A program made the translations under genes and the position numbers. This document shows positions 1 through 9,545 of a DNA stretch of 64,000 nucleotides, piece by piece (position 1 is the stretch's first letter; each line of letters begins with the position of its first letter). The DNA lies in contig CBDCHP010000011.1 of assembly GCA_965217265.1 (NCBI GenBank), positions 434,001 to 498,000 on the forward strand, in the 5' to 3' direction. The notes below the pieces were generated by a model. The model did no database searches and had not been told where the DNA came from. It saw only the letters and a list, made by a program, of their open reading frames with translations. The stretch comes from JAGRGG01 sp965217265. GTDB lineage: Bacteria; Pseudomonadota; Alphaproteobacteria; Geminicoccales; Geminicoccaceae.

Positions 1-434
1 AGAAAGCCCCGCGTCACCCCGCCCATGACGACGCCGAACAGGAGTTCGCCCGCCGAGAGCGGCGGCATCAGGTAGTCGACGATGTTGCCCTGCACCTTGG
101 CGATCATGATCGAGGACGAGGTGTTGGCGAACGCGTTTTGAATGACCGACATCATGATGAGGCCGGGGGCCAGGAAGACGAGGAAGGGGAGATCCCCCAC
201 CTCGCGGCCGGCGCGGCCGAGGGCGAGCGAGAAGATGGCAAGAAAGATCAGCGTCGTCGCCACCGGCGCGAACACGGTTTGGGTGATGACCTTGAAGAAG
301 CGGCGGACCTCTTTCAGGTAGAGGGTCCAAAGGCCGATCAGGTTGATGTCGCCGAAGGTGCCGAAAGTCGATTCGTCGTCCGACAGGCTCAGCACGGGGC
401 CGGCCGGTTGCGGCGGCGGCGGCGCGTCGTTCAT
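1..434 (-). CDS. ABC-2 type transporter permease, N-terminal part (cut by window edge)
   Basis: The ATG lies at 434 on the minus strand, directly next to the tamB stop codon, and the gene runs off the left edge. About 144 residues are visible: a Pro-rich start, a cytoplasmic stretch ending in LYLKEVRRFFKV, then hydrophobic segments around FAPVATTLIFLAIFSLAL and LPFLVFLAPGLIMMSVIQ. This is the typical start of ABC-2 permeases of the YadH/NodJ/DrrB kind, inner-membrane partners of an ATPase that export lipids, polysaccharides or drugs. The substrate cannot be read from this fragment. It lies on the same strand as tamA-tamB and immediately downstream, so co-transcription is possible. Confidence 0.8.
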   Translation of the reverse strand, partial: MNDAPPPPQPAGPVLSLSDDESTFGTFGDINLIGLWTLYLKEVRRFFKVITQTVFAPVATTLIFLAIFSLALGRAGREVGDLPFLVFLAPGLIMMSVIQNAFANTSSSIMIAKVQGNIVDYLMPPLSAGELLFGVVMGGVTRGF

Positions 435-3400
435 CTAGTAGTCCAAGCTCCAGTTGATGCCGGCACCGCTGTTGCCGTCCGAGCCGACCTCGGAGGTGGC
501 ATCGAAGCCGCGCCCGAGGTCGACCTCGACGCGGGCCCTGGTCGTGTTGGTGGCGAGGCCCTGCTCGACTTCGAGGTAGACGTCGTCGGCGATGTATTTT
601 CCGGCCGAGACGGCGCTCTCGTCGCCCTCGCCGCCGATGTCGAGCGTGTCGAGGCCGAGCGAGCCGCGAAACCGGTCGAGCAGCCCCGGACCGCCGCCCT
701 GCAACTCGCGCACCGCGGCGGCGAGCTTGATGCCCTGCGCCGGGGTGATGTCGGACACGTCCTGGTCGAACAGGAGCCGCGACAGGACCTGGTCCTGCGG
801 CAGTTCGGGCTCGGAGGTCAGCGCGACCTCGGGATCGGTGGCGGGGCCGCTCACCCGCACGATCGCGGTGAAGCCGTCGCGCTCGGCCTCGGCCGTGAGC
901 TTGACCTGCGGCGTGGGCGGCGTGTCGCCGGTGAAGCTGACGCTGCCCTCGGTGATCGTGAAGCGTTCGCCCAAGAAGTCGAGGAAACCGCGGCGAAAGT
1001 CGATCGAGCCGACGATCTCGGGCGCCGTCGCCTGCCCATCGATCGCGAGGTTGCCGCCCCACTCCGACGAGAGGCCGCGGCCGCGCACGAAGATGCGCTC
1101 GGGCGCGTTGACCTCGACGTCGAGGGCGAGGTCGAAGGGCGCCCCCGCCGCGGCCCCCTCCTCCGGTTTCGGCCGCGGCACGAGCTCGCCGTTGCGGCGC
1201 ACGACGACGTCGAGTTCGGGCGGATCGGTGACGCCGCCCGAGGGGATCTGCAAGTCGGCGCTGTCGATGTTGACCGTGCCGCTGAGCTTCGCGGCGTCAA
1301 TGTCGCCGTCGATGCCGAGGTCGCTCGTGACCAGAGCCACGCCGAGGTCGTTGTCGAGCAGCCTCGCGTTCTTGCTGCTCAAGGTGAAATCGAACGGGAA
1401 GTCGCGCTCGGGCGCCATCTCGATCCGGCCGCCGCCGGTGATCGTGCCGTTCCCCGGCCCTCGCGCGCGCAAGGTGGCGACCTCGATCGTCCGGCCGCGG
1501 GCCTCGACGTCGAGGACGATATCGTCGAGGCGAACGCCCGTGTTCGCGTCGCTGAAGGCGCCGTCGTCGACGCGTATAGCACCGTTCGCCAGCGGCCGGG
1601 CGTACGTCCCGTCCAGGCTCAGATCAATGTCGAGCACGCCCTTCGCCTGCTGCCCGTCGAGTTGGGCGATCTGCACCAGCCGGGCGAGCGCCGCCTTGCC
1701 GGTGATGCCGCCGCCGATCTGCCGGTCCTGCGGCAGGTCGAAGGCGAAGGGTTGCAGCGACAAATCGAGCGGCAGCCTCACCTCGGCTTGCAGCGGCTGA
1801 TCGAACGTGCCGGCGATCGCGAGGTTGCCGGTGAACAGTTCCTGGTCGTAGCGGCCCTTGAGGTCGATCGTCGCCGGCGGCACCTCGGCGAACGCTTCTT
1901 CGGCGAGCGCGATCTGCCGCCCGTCCAGGCTGAGGGCAATGTCGGGCGCGGCCGGGCTGCCGCCCAAGGTCACGTCGGCCTTGAGCCCACCGCGCAGGTC
2001 GCGCTCAAGGTAGGGGTCGAGCTTGGCGAGATCGAACCCCTCCAAGCGCAAGTCCCCGGCCAGGATCTCGCCCACCAGCCTCGCGTCGCCGGCGAGCCTG
2101 GCACCGGCGAAGGTGAGGTCGAGCCCGTCGAGGGCGTAGCCGCCCTGGGGCAGCGAGACGGTCAGCGGCGCTCGCAGACGCAACGGCTCGTTCGCGGCGC
2201 TGCCGTCCAGACGCTCGACGCGCACCGACTTGGTGGCGGAACGGGCGTCGATCATGGCCGCGGTCTCGACGTCGAACGGCACGTCCTCGCCCCCACCCCG
2301 GCCCTGAGCCCCCTTCAACGCCGCCTCGACGCGTAAGCCGTCGAGACCGCCGTTCGCGTCGATCCGGGCGGTGTCGAGGCGCAGATCGCCCTGGGTGAAA
2401 CGGTCGAGATTTGCCTTGGCGTCGATCGTCGGCGTGCCGAGCGCGTCGTTCACGGCGGCGTCGAGCTTCAGGCCCTCGACGTCGCCGAAATCGCCCGCGA
2501 CCTTAGGCGCGTCGAGGTTGAGGTCGACCTTCTGCCGACCGGAATCGGCGCTCAAGCGTAGATCGACCCGGCCTTGCCCTTGAACATCCTGCCCGATGAA
2601 GGGGCGCAGCGCCGCGAAGTCGCCGACCCGGCCTTGGATCTCGCCCTCGGCGAGGTTGTGCTCAAGGTCGTAGGCGAGATCGCCGCCGAGTTCGGTCGCG
2701 GATGCCGTGAGGCGCAGGCGCTTGAGGCGGGCGAGCTCAGGGGTGTAACTGTAAGCACTCGCCAAGCGCAGTTCCTCGCCGCGCGTCCTGGCGGTGAGGG
2801 TCATGTCGCCGCTAAGATCGTCGGTCGGCCCCGCCGCCGTCGCCACCAGGGCGACGCGCTCGAAGTCCTGGCCCACGACCTTGAGCGGCGCCGCGTCGGC
2901 GTCGAGCCTGACGTCGGGCTTGTCGAGCGTGCCGCCGAGATCGACGACGGCCTTGCCCGCGCCCGCGATCGATTGCTTGAGCAGCCCTTCGAGGGCGGCG
3001 AGTTCGGGCAGGCTCAGCGTCACCCGCCCGTCCAGCGCCCGCTTCGCGTCGAGGCCGAGCGTGGCCCGGCCGGCAAGGTCGGCCCTGGCGGCGTCGAGAT
3101 CGAGGTTGGTGAGCGTGACGCGCCCGTCCTTGACGTAATCGACGTCGGCCTTGAGCTTGGGCGCGGACCCGACGAGGCGGGTCGCCTCGCCCGGCAAGCC
3201 GCTCAAATTCTGCGCCGCCAGGACGACGTTCGCCTTGGCGCTCGCGAGATTGGGCGCGGTCGTGGCGTCGATCTTCAAGTCGACGCTGCCCTTGGGCCGC
3301 AGGTCGGGCGGCAGCCGGTCGCGCAGGGCTTGGCCCAGCGCGGCGAGGTCGGGGATGCCGGCGTCGAGCCGCGCTTGCCCTTCGAGCGAGGGCAGGGCGA

Positions 3401-5162
3401 AGCCGGCCGTGCCCTGCAGGTTCACCGTGGCCGCCTTGAGGTCGAGGTCGTTCAAGGCGACGCGCTCGTCCTTGAGGTAGAGGAGGTCGGCGGTGAGGCG
3501 CGGGTCGGAGCCCAGCACCCGGTCGGCGTCGGCCGGCAGGCCGGCGAAGTCGTCCGCGCCGAGCACCACTTTCGCGTCGACGCGCTCGGCGTTCTCGGCG
3601 ATGTCGGCGTCGGCTTGGAGCATGACGGCGCCTTCAAGGTTCATGCCCTCGGGCGCCAGCGGACCCAGCGCCGTCTGCAACGCCCTGAGGTCGGGCACGT
3701 CGGCGTTGATCTGCGCCGTGCCCTTCAAGGCCGGCAGGGCGACGTCGGCGGTGGCCTCGGCCTTGAACGTGTCGCCTTCGAGCGTGAGCGCGTTCAAGAC
3801 TGCCTGCCCCTTCGTCGGCACGCGGACGTCCAGGCTGAACTGGAGCGCGTCCTCCGGGCGCAGGGGCTCGCCGTCCTGGGTGGCGCCCTCGATTCGGCCG
3901 TCGCCCTTCAGGCTCGCGCCGGCGAACGGCTGGTTCAAGGCGGCGAGCGGACGGACGTCGATCTTGCCCGCCACCGTCTCGACGCCGAAGTTCGCCCCGT
4001 CGATGCCCGAGCCGCTGAGATCGACGACGAACAGCGGTTCTTGCACCGTGCCCGAGGCGTCGACCCTGAGCTTCGCCCTGCCGGCGAGGTCGGTCTTGGC
4101 AAGGGCACTCGCCTTGGCGAGGTCGGGCAGGACGACGTCGATATTGCCGCCCAATTCGCCGGTCTTGAAGTCCATCCGCCCCTGCCCGTCGGTCTGGAGA
4201 AAGGCGCTCTCCAGGTCGAAGCGGTCGAGCTGGAAGGTGTCGGGGCTGGTCTGGCCGACTTCCACGTCGAGCGAGAACACCCGGCCCAACAGGGCACCGA
4301 CGTCCTCGGGGAACACGCCCGGCACCGGCGCCACCACGGCCGAGAGGTCGATCTTGGGCGTGTCGCTGTAGTCGAGCTTCGCGTCGGCGTTGGCGTGCAA
4401 CAGGCTCTGCGCGTCGAAGACGAGGCCGGCGTCCCAGTTCTTCAAGGGGCCGTTGCCGTTCAGGTCGAGGTAGACCCGGTCCGCCTGCGGTATGCCGACC
4501 AGATCGGCGAACAAAGACCCGGTCTCCTCGGCGTGCAGGTCGACCTTGGCCGCCTGCTTGGCCAAGTCGAGCGTGGCGTCGAGGCTCAAATTGGCCGTGT
4601 TCTCGTCGATGCGGCGCCCCTTGAGGTCGGCGACGATGACGTCGTCGCCCTCCCCCGGCTTCACCGAACCCTGAAGGGTGAAGGTCGCCGCCTCGCCGAG
4701 CACCGGCCCTTCGAACTCAATGCGCTCGAAATTGATGTCCTGGACCAAGACGCGGCTGATCGACTGCGGCAGCTCGGGCGGCTGCGGCAGGGCGAAGGCG
4801 TCGTCGGCCGCCGGATCGGTCGGCGGCGAGACGGGGGCCCTCGCCACCACGGTGCGCTCGGCACCGACCTTGTTGACCTCCAAGCGGCCGCGCAGGAGCG
4901 CCGTCGCCTTGATGTCGAGGCTGACGTCGTTGACGGTGAGCCAGACGCCGTTCGTGTCGGCGATGGTGACGCGCTTGATCTTGACGTCGAACGGGATGCC
5001 CGACAGGCCCTCGATCTTGACCTTCTGGTTCTCGTTCGAGACGAGGCCCTCGATGAACTGGGTCAATTGCTGCCGGACGAAATCGACCTGTGCCAGCGCC
5101 GGGGTCGCGAGCACCAACGTCAGGGGCAGCGAGAGGATGACGGCCTTGCGGGTGACGCGCAC
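435..5162 (-). CDS. tamB: TamB-like translocation and assembly module protein
   Basis: This 1575-residue protein starts with a hydrophobic segment ending in ATPALAQ that looks like a signal peptide or inner-membrane anchor. A very long repetitive beta-rich region follows, with recurring Leu/Asp/Gly strands such as 'LDLKAATVNLQGTAGF', as expected for a beta-taco groove. The last 350 or so residues form the conserved TamB (DUF490) domain and end in NWSLDY, an aromatic C-terminus. TamB spans the periplasm and works with TamA in outer-membrane protein insertion or lipid transport. Its length is normal for the family. It lies 48 bp downstream of tamA on the same strand, the standard tamA-tamB order. 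Long plus-strand frames inside it are shadows. Confidence 0.95.
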   Translation of the reverse strand: MRVTRKAVILSLPLTLVLATPALAQVDFVRQQLTQFIEGLVSNENQKVKIEGLSGIPFDVKIKRVTIADTNGVWLTVNDVSLDIKATALLRGRLEVNKVGAERTVVARAPVSPPTDPAADDAFALPQPPELPQSISRVLVQDINFERIEFEGPVLGEAATFTLQGSVKPGEGDDVIVADLKGRRIDENTANLSLDATLDLAKQAAKVDLHAEETGSLFADLVGIPQADRVYLDLNGNGPLKNWDAGLVFDAQSLLHANADAKLDYSDTPKIDLSAVVAPVPGVFPEDVGALLGRVFSLDVEVGQTSPDTFQLDRFDLESAFLQTDGQGRMDFKTGELGGNIDVVLPDLAKASALAKTDLAGRAKLRVDASGTVQEPLFVVDLSGSGIDGANFGVETVAGKIDVRPLAALNQPFAGASLKGDGRIEGATQDGEPLRPEDALQFSLDVRVPTKGQAVLNALTLEGDTFKAEATADVALPALKGTAQINADVPDLRALQTALGPLAPEGMNLEGAVMLQADADIAENAERVDAKVVLGADDFAGLPADADRVLGSDPRLTADLLYLKDERVALNDLDLKAATVNLQGTAGFALPSLEGQARLDAGIPDLAALGQALRDRLPPDLRPKGSVDLKIDATTAPNLASAKANVVLAAQNLSGLPGEATRLVGSAPKLKADVDYVKDGRVTLTNLDLDAARADLAGRATLGLDAKRALDGRVTLSLPELAALEGLLKQSIAGAGKAVVDLGGTLDKPDVRLDADAAPLKVVGQDFERVALVATAAGPTDDLSGDMTLTARTRGEELRLASAYSYTPELARLKRLRLTASATELGGDLAYDLEHNLAEGEIQGRVGDFAALRPFIGQDVQGQGRVDLRLSADSGRQKVDLNLDAPKVAGDFGDVEGLKLDAAVNDALGTPTIDAKANLDRFTQGDLRLDTARIDANGGLDGLRVEAALKGAQGRGGGEDVPFDVETAAMIDARSATKSVRVERLDGSAANEPLRLRAPLTVSLPQGGYALDGLDLTFAGARLAGDARLVGEILAGDLRLEGFDLAKLDPYLERDLRGGLKADVTLGGSPAAPDIALSLDGRQIALAEEAFAEVPPATIDLKGRYDQELFTGNLAIAGTFDQPLQAEVRLPLDLSLQPFAFDLPQDRQIGGGITGKAALARLVQIAQLDGQQAKGVLDIDLSLDGTYARPLANGAIRVDDGAFSDANTGVRLDDIVLDVEARGRTIEVATLRARGPGNGTITGGGRIEMAPERDFPFDFTLSSKNARLLDNDLGVALVTSDLGIDGDIDAAKLSGTVNIDSADLQIPSGGVTDPPELDVVVRRNGELVPRPKPEEGAAAGAPFDLALDVEVNAPERIFVRGRGLSSEWGGNLAIDGQATAPEIVGSIDFRRGFLDFLGERFTITEGSVSFTGDTPPTPQVKLTAEAERDGFTAIVRVSGPATDPEVALTSEPELPQDQVLSRLLFDQDVSDITPAQGIKLAAAVRELQGGGPGLLDRFRGSLGLDTLDIGGEGDESAVSAGKYIADDVYLEVEQGLATNTTRARVEVDLGRGFDATSEVGSDGNSGAGINWSLDY

Positions 5163-5210
5163 GGGGTGGGGGCTCCTTATGCGGGCTGATCTAGGTCATT
5201 GGCCGACGAA

Positions 5211-7097
5211 TCAAAAGGCCTGGCCGATGCTGATATAGAATTGAAAGGCGTCGTCGATGCCCGAGCGCTTGTTCAAGGGCACGGCGACGTCGAAGCGGAT
5301 CGGGCCGACCGGGGTGATGTAGCGCAGGCCTAGCCCCGCGCCGAACCGGGCGTCGGTCGGTTCGGGATTGGTGTCGGTATAGGCGCTGCCGCCGTCGACG
5401 AAGGCGGCGAACTCGACGTTCTCGATCGGCATGATCCGGGCCTCGACGCCCCCCTCGACCAGCGAGAGGCCGCCCAACGGATCGTTGCCGTCGAGGGGCC
5501 CCGCCAGCTGGAAGGGGATGCCGCGCACCGAGCCGCCGCCGCCGGCGTAGAAGCGCTCGTCCGCCGGCACCTCATCAAGGTCGGCGCCGGCGATCGAGCC
5601 GATCGAGCCACGAAAGGCGAGGACGAGGCGGGGCTCGTTCATCAAGCGCAGGTAAGCGGTCGCCGTCGCCTGAGACTTCAAGAACTGCGTGCCGGGGTTG
5701 AGCGTATCGATGAAGGGGATGGCCTGCAGATTGAGGCGCCAGCCCTTGGACGGGTCGAGCAGGCTGTCGCTGTGATCGAAGCGCAGGGTGGCCGGCACCG
5801 AGAAGAGGCCGAAGGTTCCCTCGCCCGCCGTGGCCTCCTCGATCTCGACGTAGCGGTACGCGACGCCCAAGGAGCCCCTCGTGTGGCGATCGAAGACCCG
5901 CTCGAAGCCGGTCCCGGCGCCGATGGAGCGGCTCTGGTAGGCGTCGGTGTCCTCGAAGGTGAGCGCTGCGTTGGCGAGCAGGTTCAAGTCGCGGACGAGG
6001 AAGACGTCGGGCTTGACGAAGCGCAGCGATCCCTCCTGCTCCAACTGCGAGGCCTTGGCCTCAAAGCGCAGCTGCTCGCCGGCGTGCAAGAGGTTGCGGT
6101 GCTCCCAGAAGACGCGCGCGAGCAACCCCTCGTCGGTGTAGTAGCCGACGCCGAAGCCGATCGTGCGGTGCTTACGCTGTTCAAGGTCGACCGTGACCGG
6201 CAGGCGCCCCTGATCGTCGACCGCCTCGCCGGTCGAGACGCGCACGACGCTGAACAGGTTGGTGTCGATCAGGCTCTGGCGCGCGGCGTCGATGGCGCCG
6301 GCGCTGTAGGTCTGCCCGGCTTCGAGGTCGGTGCGCGCGCGCAAGAAGGCTTCGGACAGCTTCTCATCGCCCTTGATCGTGGGCCGGGCGATCGGGACGG
6401 CCGGGCCGGGCTTGACCCTCAAGGTGACGTCCATCGCCCTGTTGTCGTAATCGACGATCACCTGGCGCGGCTCGATCGCGGCAAACGGGTGGCCCTGGTT
6501 CTTCGCCCGGCGCAGGAGTTCGGTCTCGGCGTCGAGCACCTCTTGCGCCAGGGCCGGCTCGCCCTGGCGCAGTTCGAGCTGGCCCGCGATGTTCGGGCGC
6601 CTGAACCCGTTCGGATCGCCGACGATCTCGATCTTGCGCTCGTCGAAGGTGAAGCGTGGGCCCGGCGTCACCGCGTAGACGAGCTTGGTCGGCGCACCCT
6701 CGATCAGGTCTTGGATCTCCTCGCCGACGCTCTCGACGGCGTTCTCGTCCTCCTCGTCCCCGGCAGCGCGCTCCCGGCGGATGGCGTAGTCGACCTCGCC
6801 CTCGTAGTAGCCTTGCGCCCGCAGGCCCTGGCGCAGGCGGGGGAGGTCGTCCTCGGCGCGCCGGCGCAGCACGATCAGGCTCGTCGGCGGCCGCTCGGTC
6901 GCGGCGTTGGCGTCGCTGACCGAGCGCAGGTAGCCCGCCAGCCCGTCGGGCAGTTCGTCGCCCGTCGCCGGCTCGAACACCACGTCGTAGGGGACGCGCT
7001 CGACCGCCTCGAAGTCGCCGCCGATCGTCTCCTCCTCGCCGGTGCAGGCGGCAAGGAGAACGACGAGCGCGGCGCCGAGCGCCAGGCGAAACGTCAT
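5211..7097 (-). CDS. tamA: TamA/BamA-family outer-membrane assembly protein with a lipobox
   Basis: This 628-residue Omp85 protein has POTRA-like periplasmic repeats (about residues 40-260) followed by a 16-strand-type barrel with RFYAGGGGSVRG near residue 520, the conserved RGF/RGY-loop region. It ends in a C-terminal Phe (FYISIGQAF). With TamB it forms the TAM complex. The N-terminus is unusual: LVVLLAAC with Cys18 is a textbook lipoprotein box, so the protein may be lipidated instead of having a plain signal peptide. Lipidated TamA forms (TamL) are known in Bacteroidota; here it is an inference. The ATG overlaps the stop of the upstream MscS gene by 4 bp (ATGA), which suggests coupled translation. 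Confidence 0.93.
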   Translation of the reverse strand: MTFRLALGAALVVLLAACTGEEETIGGDFEAVERVPYDVVFEPATGDELPDGLAGYLRSVSDANAATERPPTSLIVLRRRAEDDLPRLRQGLRAQGYYEGEVDYAIRRERAAGDEEDENAVESVGEEIQDLIEGAPTKLVYAVTPGPRFTFDERKIEIVGDPNGFRRPNIAGQLELRQGEPALAQEVLDAETELLRRAKNQGHPFAAIEPRQVIVDYDNRAMDVTLRVKPGPAVPIARPTIKGDEKLSEAFLRARTDLEAGQTYSAGAIDAARQSLIDTNLFSVVRVSTGEAVDDQGRLPVTVDLEQRKHRTIGFGVGYYTDEGLLARVFWEHRNLLHAGEQLRFEAKASQLEQEGSLRFVKPDVFLVRDLNLLANAALTFEDTDAYQSRSIGAGTGFERVFDRHTRGSLGVAYRYVEIEEATAGEGTFGLFSVPATLRFDHSDSLLDPSKGWRLNLQAIPFIDTLNPGTQFLKSQATATAYLRLMNEPRLVLAFRGSIGSIAGADLDEVPADERFYAGGGGSVRGIPFQLAGPLDGNDPLGGLSLVEGGVEARIMPIENVEFAAFVDGGSAYTDTNPEPTDARFGAGLGLRYITPVGPIRFDVAVPLNKRSGIDDAFQFYISIGQAF

Positions 7098-9355
7098 GCG
7101 GGAGTTCCTTTGGGATCCCGTCGCCTCGGGGTGCTCACGGTCGGCTCAAGCACGAAAGCTTCCTCATCCTCGTCCTCGTCGGGCCCCTCCTCTTGCCGCA
7201 GGCGCCGCGCCCGCTCTTCGAGCCGCAGCGGCGGGGCCGCGCCGTCCTTGCCCTCGCCGAACCACACCGTCGTGTGCGGGAAGGGGATCTCGATGCCCTT
7301 GGCGTCGAAGGCGTGCTTGATCTTGCGCAGAAAAGCGCGCCTGACGCCCCACTGCTCGCCGGGGCGGACCTTGGAGCGGGCGACGACCGTGACCGCCGAG
7401 TCGGCGAACGCGTCGACGCCGGCCACGTCCAAGGGTGCCAGGATGTGGCGGCGGTAGGGCCACTCGCGGCGCAGTTCGGCGTCGATGTCGCGCAAGATCG
7501 TCATCACCTCGTCCACGTCCTCGCGATAGGCAACACCGATGCGCAACACCGCAAACGAGAAATCCTTGGTCATGTTGGTGACGACGTCGATCGAGCTGTG
7601 CGGCACGACGTGGACGTTGCCGTCGTAGCCGCGCAGCTGCAAGGACCGCAGCGAGATCGCCTCGATCACCCCGGAGCGGCCGGCGACCTCGACGACGTCG
7701 CCGACGCGGGCGACGTCGCCGAGCAGGATGAACAGGCCCGTGATCAGGTCCTGGACGAGCTTTTGCGAGCCGAAGCCGATCGCGAGCCCGACGACGCCGG
7801 CGCCGGCGAGGAGGGCGCCGGCGTTGACGCCCAGCCGCGAGAGGATCACGAGCGCCGCCGTGCCGATGACGACGACGATGATCGCGTTCTTGAACAGGCT
7901 GGCGAAGGTGCGCGCCCGGTTCGAGTGCGTCGGCTTGCCCTCGGTGTCGGTCGCGGCGAGGTAGGCGTTGAAGCGGTTGGCGGTGACTTGCACCGCCGCC
8001 ACGGTGAGAAAGAGGACGAGCGCGATCTCGCCCAAGAACGGCAAGAGGGCCAAGCCCGCCACGTCGTCGAGCCAGCGGAGCAGGCCGGTCTGCCAGACGC
8101 TCAAGACCAAGATGACCGCGAACGCGACGATCAACAGGCGCGAGAGCAGGCGCAAGGGCGCCAGGACGGCGCCGCTCGCGGGTCCCGGCTCCGCCTCGTC
8201 CTCGACCGCCTCACCCGCACGCGGCGACAAGGCGCGATCGACCACGTAGGCGAGCAGCCTAGCGCCGATCAGGATCAAGACGGTGAGGAGCGTGGCGCGG
8301 AACAAGAAGCCGAAGCCGCCCGGTACCTGGAGCGCCCAGACCAGGTAGTGCAGCGCGATGAGCGCGATCACGACGGGCGACCAGAGCCGGGCCATGATCT
8401 GCCAGGGCAGGGCGCGGGTGAGCATGTGTTCTTGGCTGCCGAACGCGCTGATCGTCCGGCCGACGGGTCCGCGCAGGCGCAAAACGACGACGATGAGCCG
8501 CAAGGTGACGATCAGGTAGAGGACGCGGCTCAAGAAACCGTGCAGGGTCCAAGGCAGCCCCGCCGCGCGCGCGGCTTCGAGGACGAAGTAGCCCATGATG
8601 CCCAGGATCAAGGCCCGCTTCAGCCCGCCGTACAACAAAGGTTCCGCCACCTCGTCGCTGATCGGCAACAGCCGCGCCTCGCGCCACTCGCCGACGAGGA
8701 GATCCAAGAGCGGCAGGACGACGAAGCAGGACGTTAACCCCAGGGTATAGTCGAGGCCCGCCTGCGCCGCGAGCCAAGGCGGATCACCGAAGTAGAGCAC
8801 GGCGTAGGCAACGGCGATGAAGGCGCCGGCGGCGGTGAACGCACGCGCGAAGCGGTGCAGGGCCGCGACGCGGGGGGTCACGTCTTCCGGGGGACGCCAC
8901 CACCGAATAACGACGGCGCGGGCGACGACGCCGAGCGAGACGACGAGGACGAGCCAGAGCGTGCTCTCCAGCCAGAGCCCGCGGCGGTAGCCGTCGCCCA
9001 GTTCCAGCCGCAGCCAGCGCCACAAATCGGGCAGGCGCTCGTAGGAACCGGCGACGTCCCTCAGCGTCCGCAGCGCCACCCGCTGCCGCTCGCCGATCTC
9101 GGCGCCGATGCGGTCGATCAGCTGCTCGGGCTGGCTCGGCGCCGGCTTCGGCACGCCCTCCAGCGCCTTCAGCTTGGCGATGAAGTCGGCGCGCGCCTCT
9201 GGGTCCTCCAGCGTGCGCACCAAGGCGTCGACGTCGGGTTCGACCGCGGCGTCGCCCGGTTCGGTGGACGGGGCCGGGATACCCGGCAGCTTTGCCTGCG
9301 CCGCCGCACTGAGCGGGGACGCGAGCAGGAAGAGGAGGAGGAGCAAGTAGCGCAT
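7094..9355 (-). CDS. MscS-family mechanosensitive channel, large form
   Basis: The protein is about 753 residues long. I chose the ATG at 9355, which gives a signal peptide (MRYLLLLLFLLASPLSAAAQ); a TTG four codons upstream is also in frame. A periplasmic N-terminal domain is followed by many membrane segments and the MscS core. The core shows GAGVVGLAIGFGSQKLVQDL (pore helix TM3) and a beta domain with GDVARVGDVVEVAGRSGVI and the VHVVPHSSI segment. MscS channels release solutes during hypo-osmotic shock. The extra N-terminal membrane domains resemble the YbdG/MscM or MscK-type enlarged members. It is first in an operon with tamA and tamB; the last 4 bp overlap tamA. Confidence 0.92.
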   Translation of the reverse strand: MRYLLLLLFLLASPLSAAAQAKLPGIPAPSTEPGDAAVEPDVDALVRTLEDPEARADFIAKLKALEGVPKPAPSQPEQLIDRIGAEIGERQRVALRTLRDVAGSYERLPDLWRWLRLELGDGYRRGLWLESTLWLVLVVSLGVVARAVVIRWWRPPEDVTPRVAALHRFARAFTAAGAFIAVAYAVLYFGDPPWLAAQAGLDYTLGLTSCFVVLPLLDLLVGEWREARLLPISDEVAEPLLYGGLKRALILGIMGYFVLEAARAAGLPWTLHGFLSRVLYLIVTLRLIVVVLRLRGPVGRTISAFGSQEHMLTRALPWQIMARLWSPVVIALIALHYLVWALQVPGGFGFLFRATLLTVLILIGARLLAYVVDRALSPRAGEAVEDEAEPGPASGAVLAPLRLLSRLLIVAFAVILVLSVWQTGLLRWLDDVAGLALLPFLGEIALVLFLTVAAVQVTANRFNAYLAATDTEGKPTHSNRARTFASLFKNAIIVVVIGTAALVILSRLGVNAGALLAGAGVVGLAIGFGSQKLVQDLITGLFILLGDVARVGDVVEVAGRSGVIEAISLRSLQLRGYDGNVHVVPHSSIDVVTNMTKDFSFAVLRIGVAYREDVDEVMTILRDIDAELRREWPYRRHILAPLDVAGVDAFADSAVTVVARSKVRPGEQWGVRRAFLRKIKHAFDAKGIEIPFPHTTVWFGEGKDGAAPPLRLEERARRLRQEEGPDEDEDEEAFVLEPTVSTPRRRDPKGTPA

Positions 9356-9396
9356 GGTTGCGCGCAATAGGCGAGAATTTCGCCGGCGTGAAGATG

Positions 9397-9545
9397 GAAC
9401 GCTTCGCGTGCGCTGCGCGCGGCTTTTTCCTCTTCTTTTTTGCCAGTGTTAACGGAGGTGGCCCGCCGCGGCGCCGAGGGCCGGCCCCGAACAAGAGCAA
9501 AAAAGAGAAGAGAAAGCCCGCGCGGCAGCGCACGCGCAAGCGTTC
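9397..9545. repeat. Palindromic terminator-like element, full copy A
   Basis: This 149-bp imperfect palindrome has outer arms GAACGCTTCGCGTGCGCTGC and its near-exact complement at the other end. Each arm is followed inward by a pyrimidine tract (CTTTTTCCTCTTCTTTTTT), and the centre is GC-rich around GCGGCGCCGAGGGCC. The right arm overlaps the galE stop codon read on the minus strand (TGAACGCTT). Copies with the same arms occur near 20172, 23944, 29040, 30051, 44298 and 53523. It lies between galE and the MscS operon. Confidence 0.85.

Noticed and set aside
2574..5189. Long plus-strand open frames opposite tamB (also 138-2336)
   Set aside because: Their translations are Arg/Glu/Val-rich, as expected for antisense frames of GC-rich genes; the minus strand carries the real tamB domain signals.
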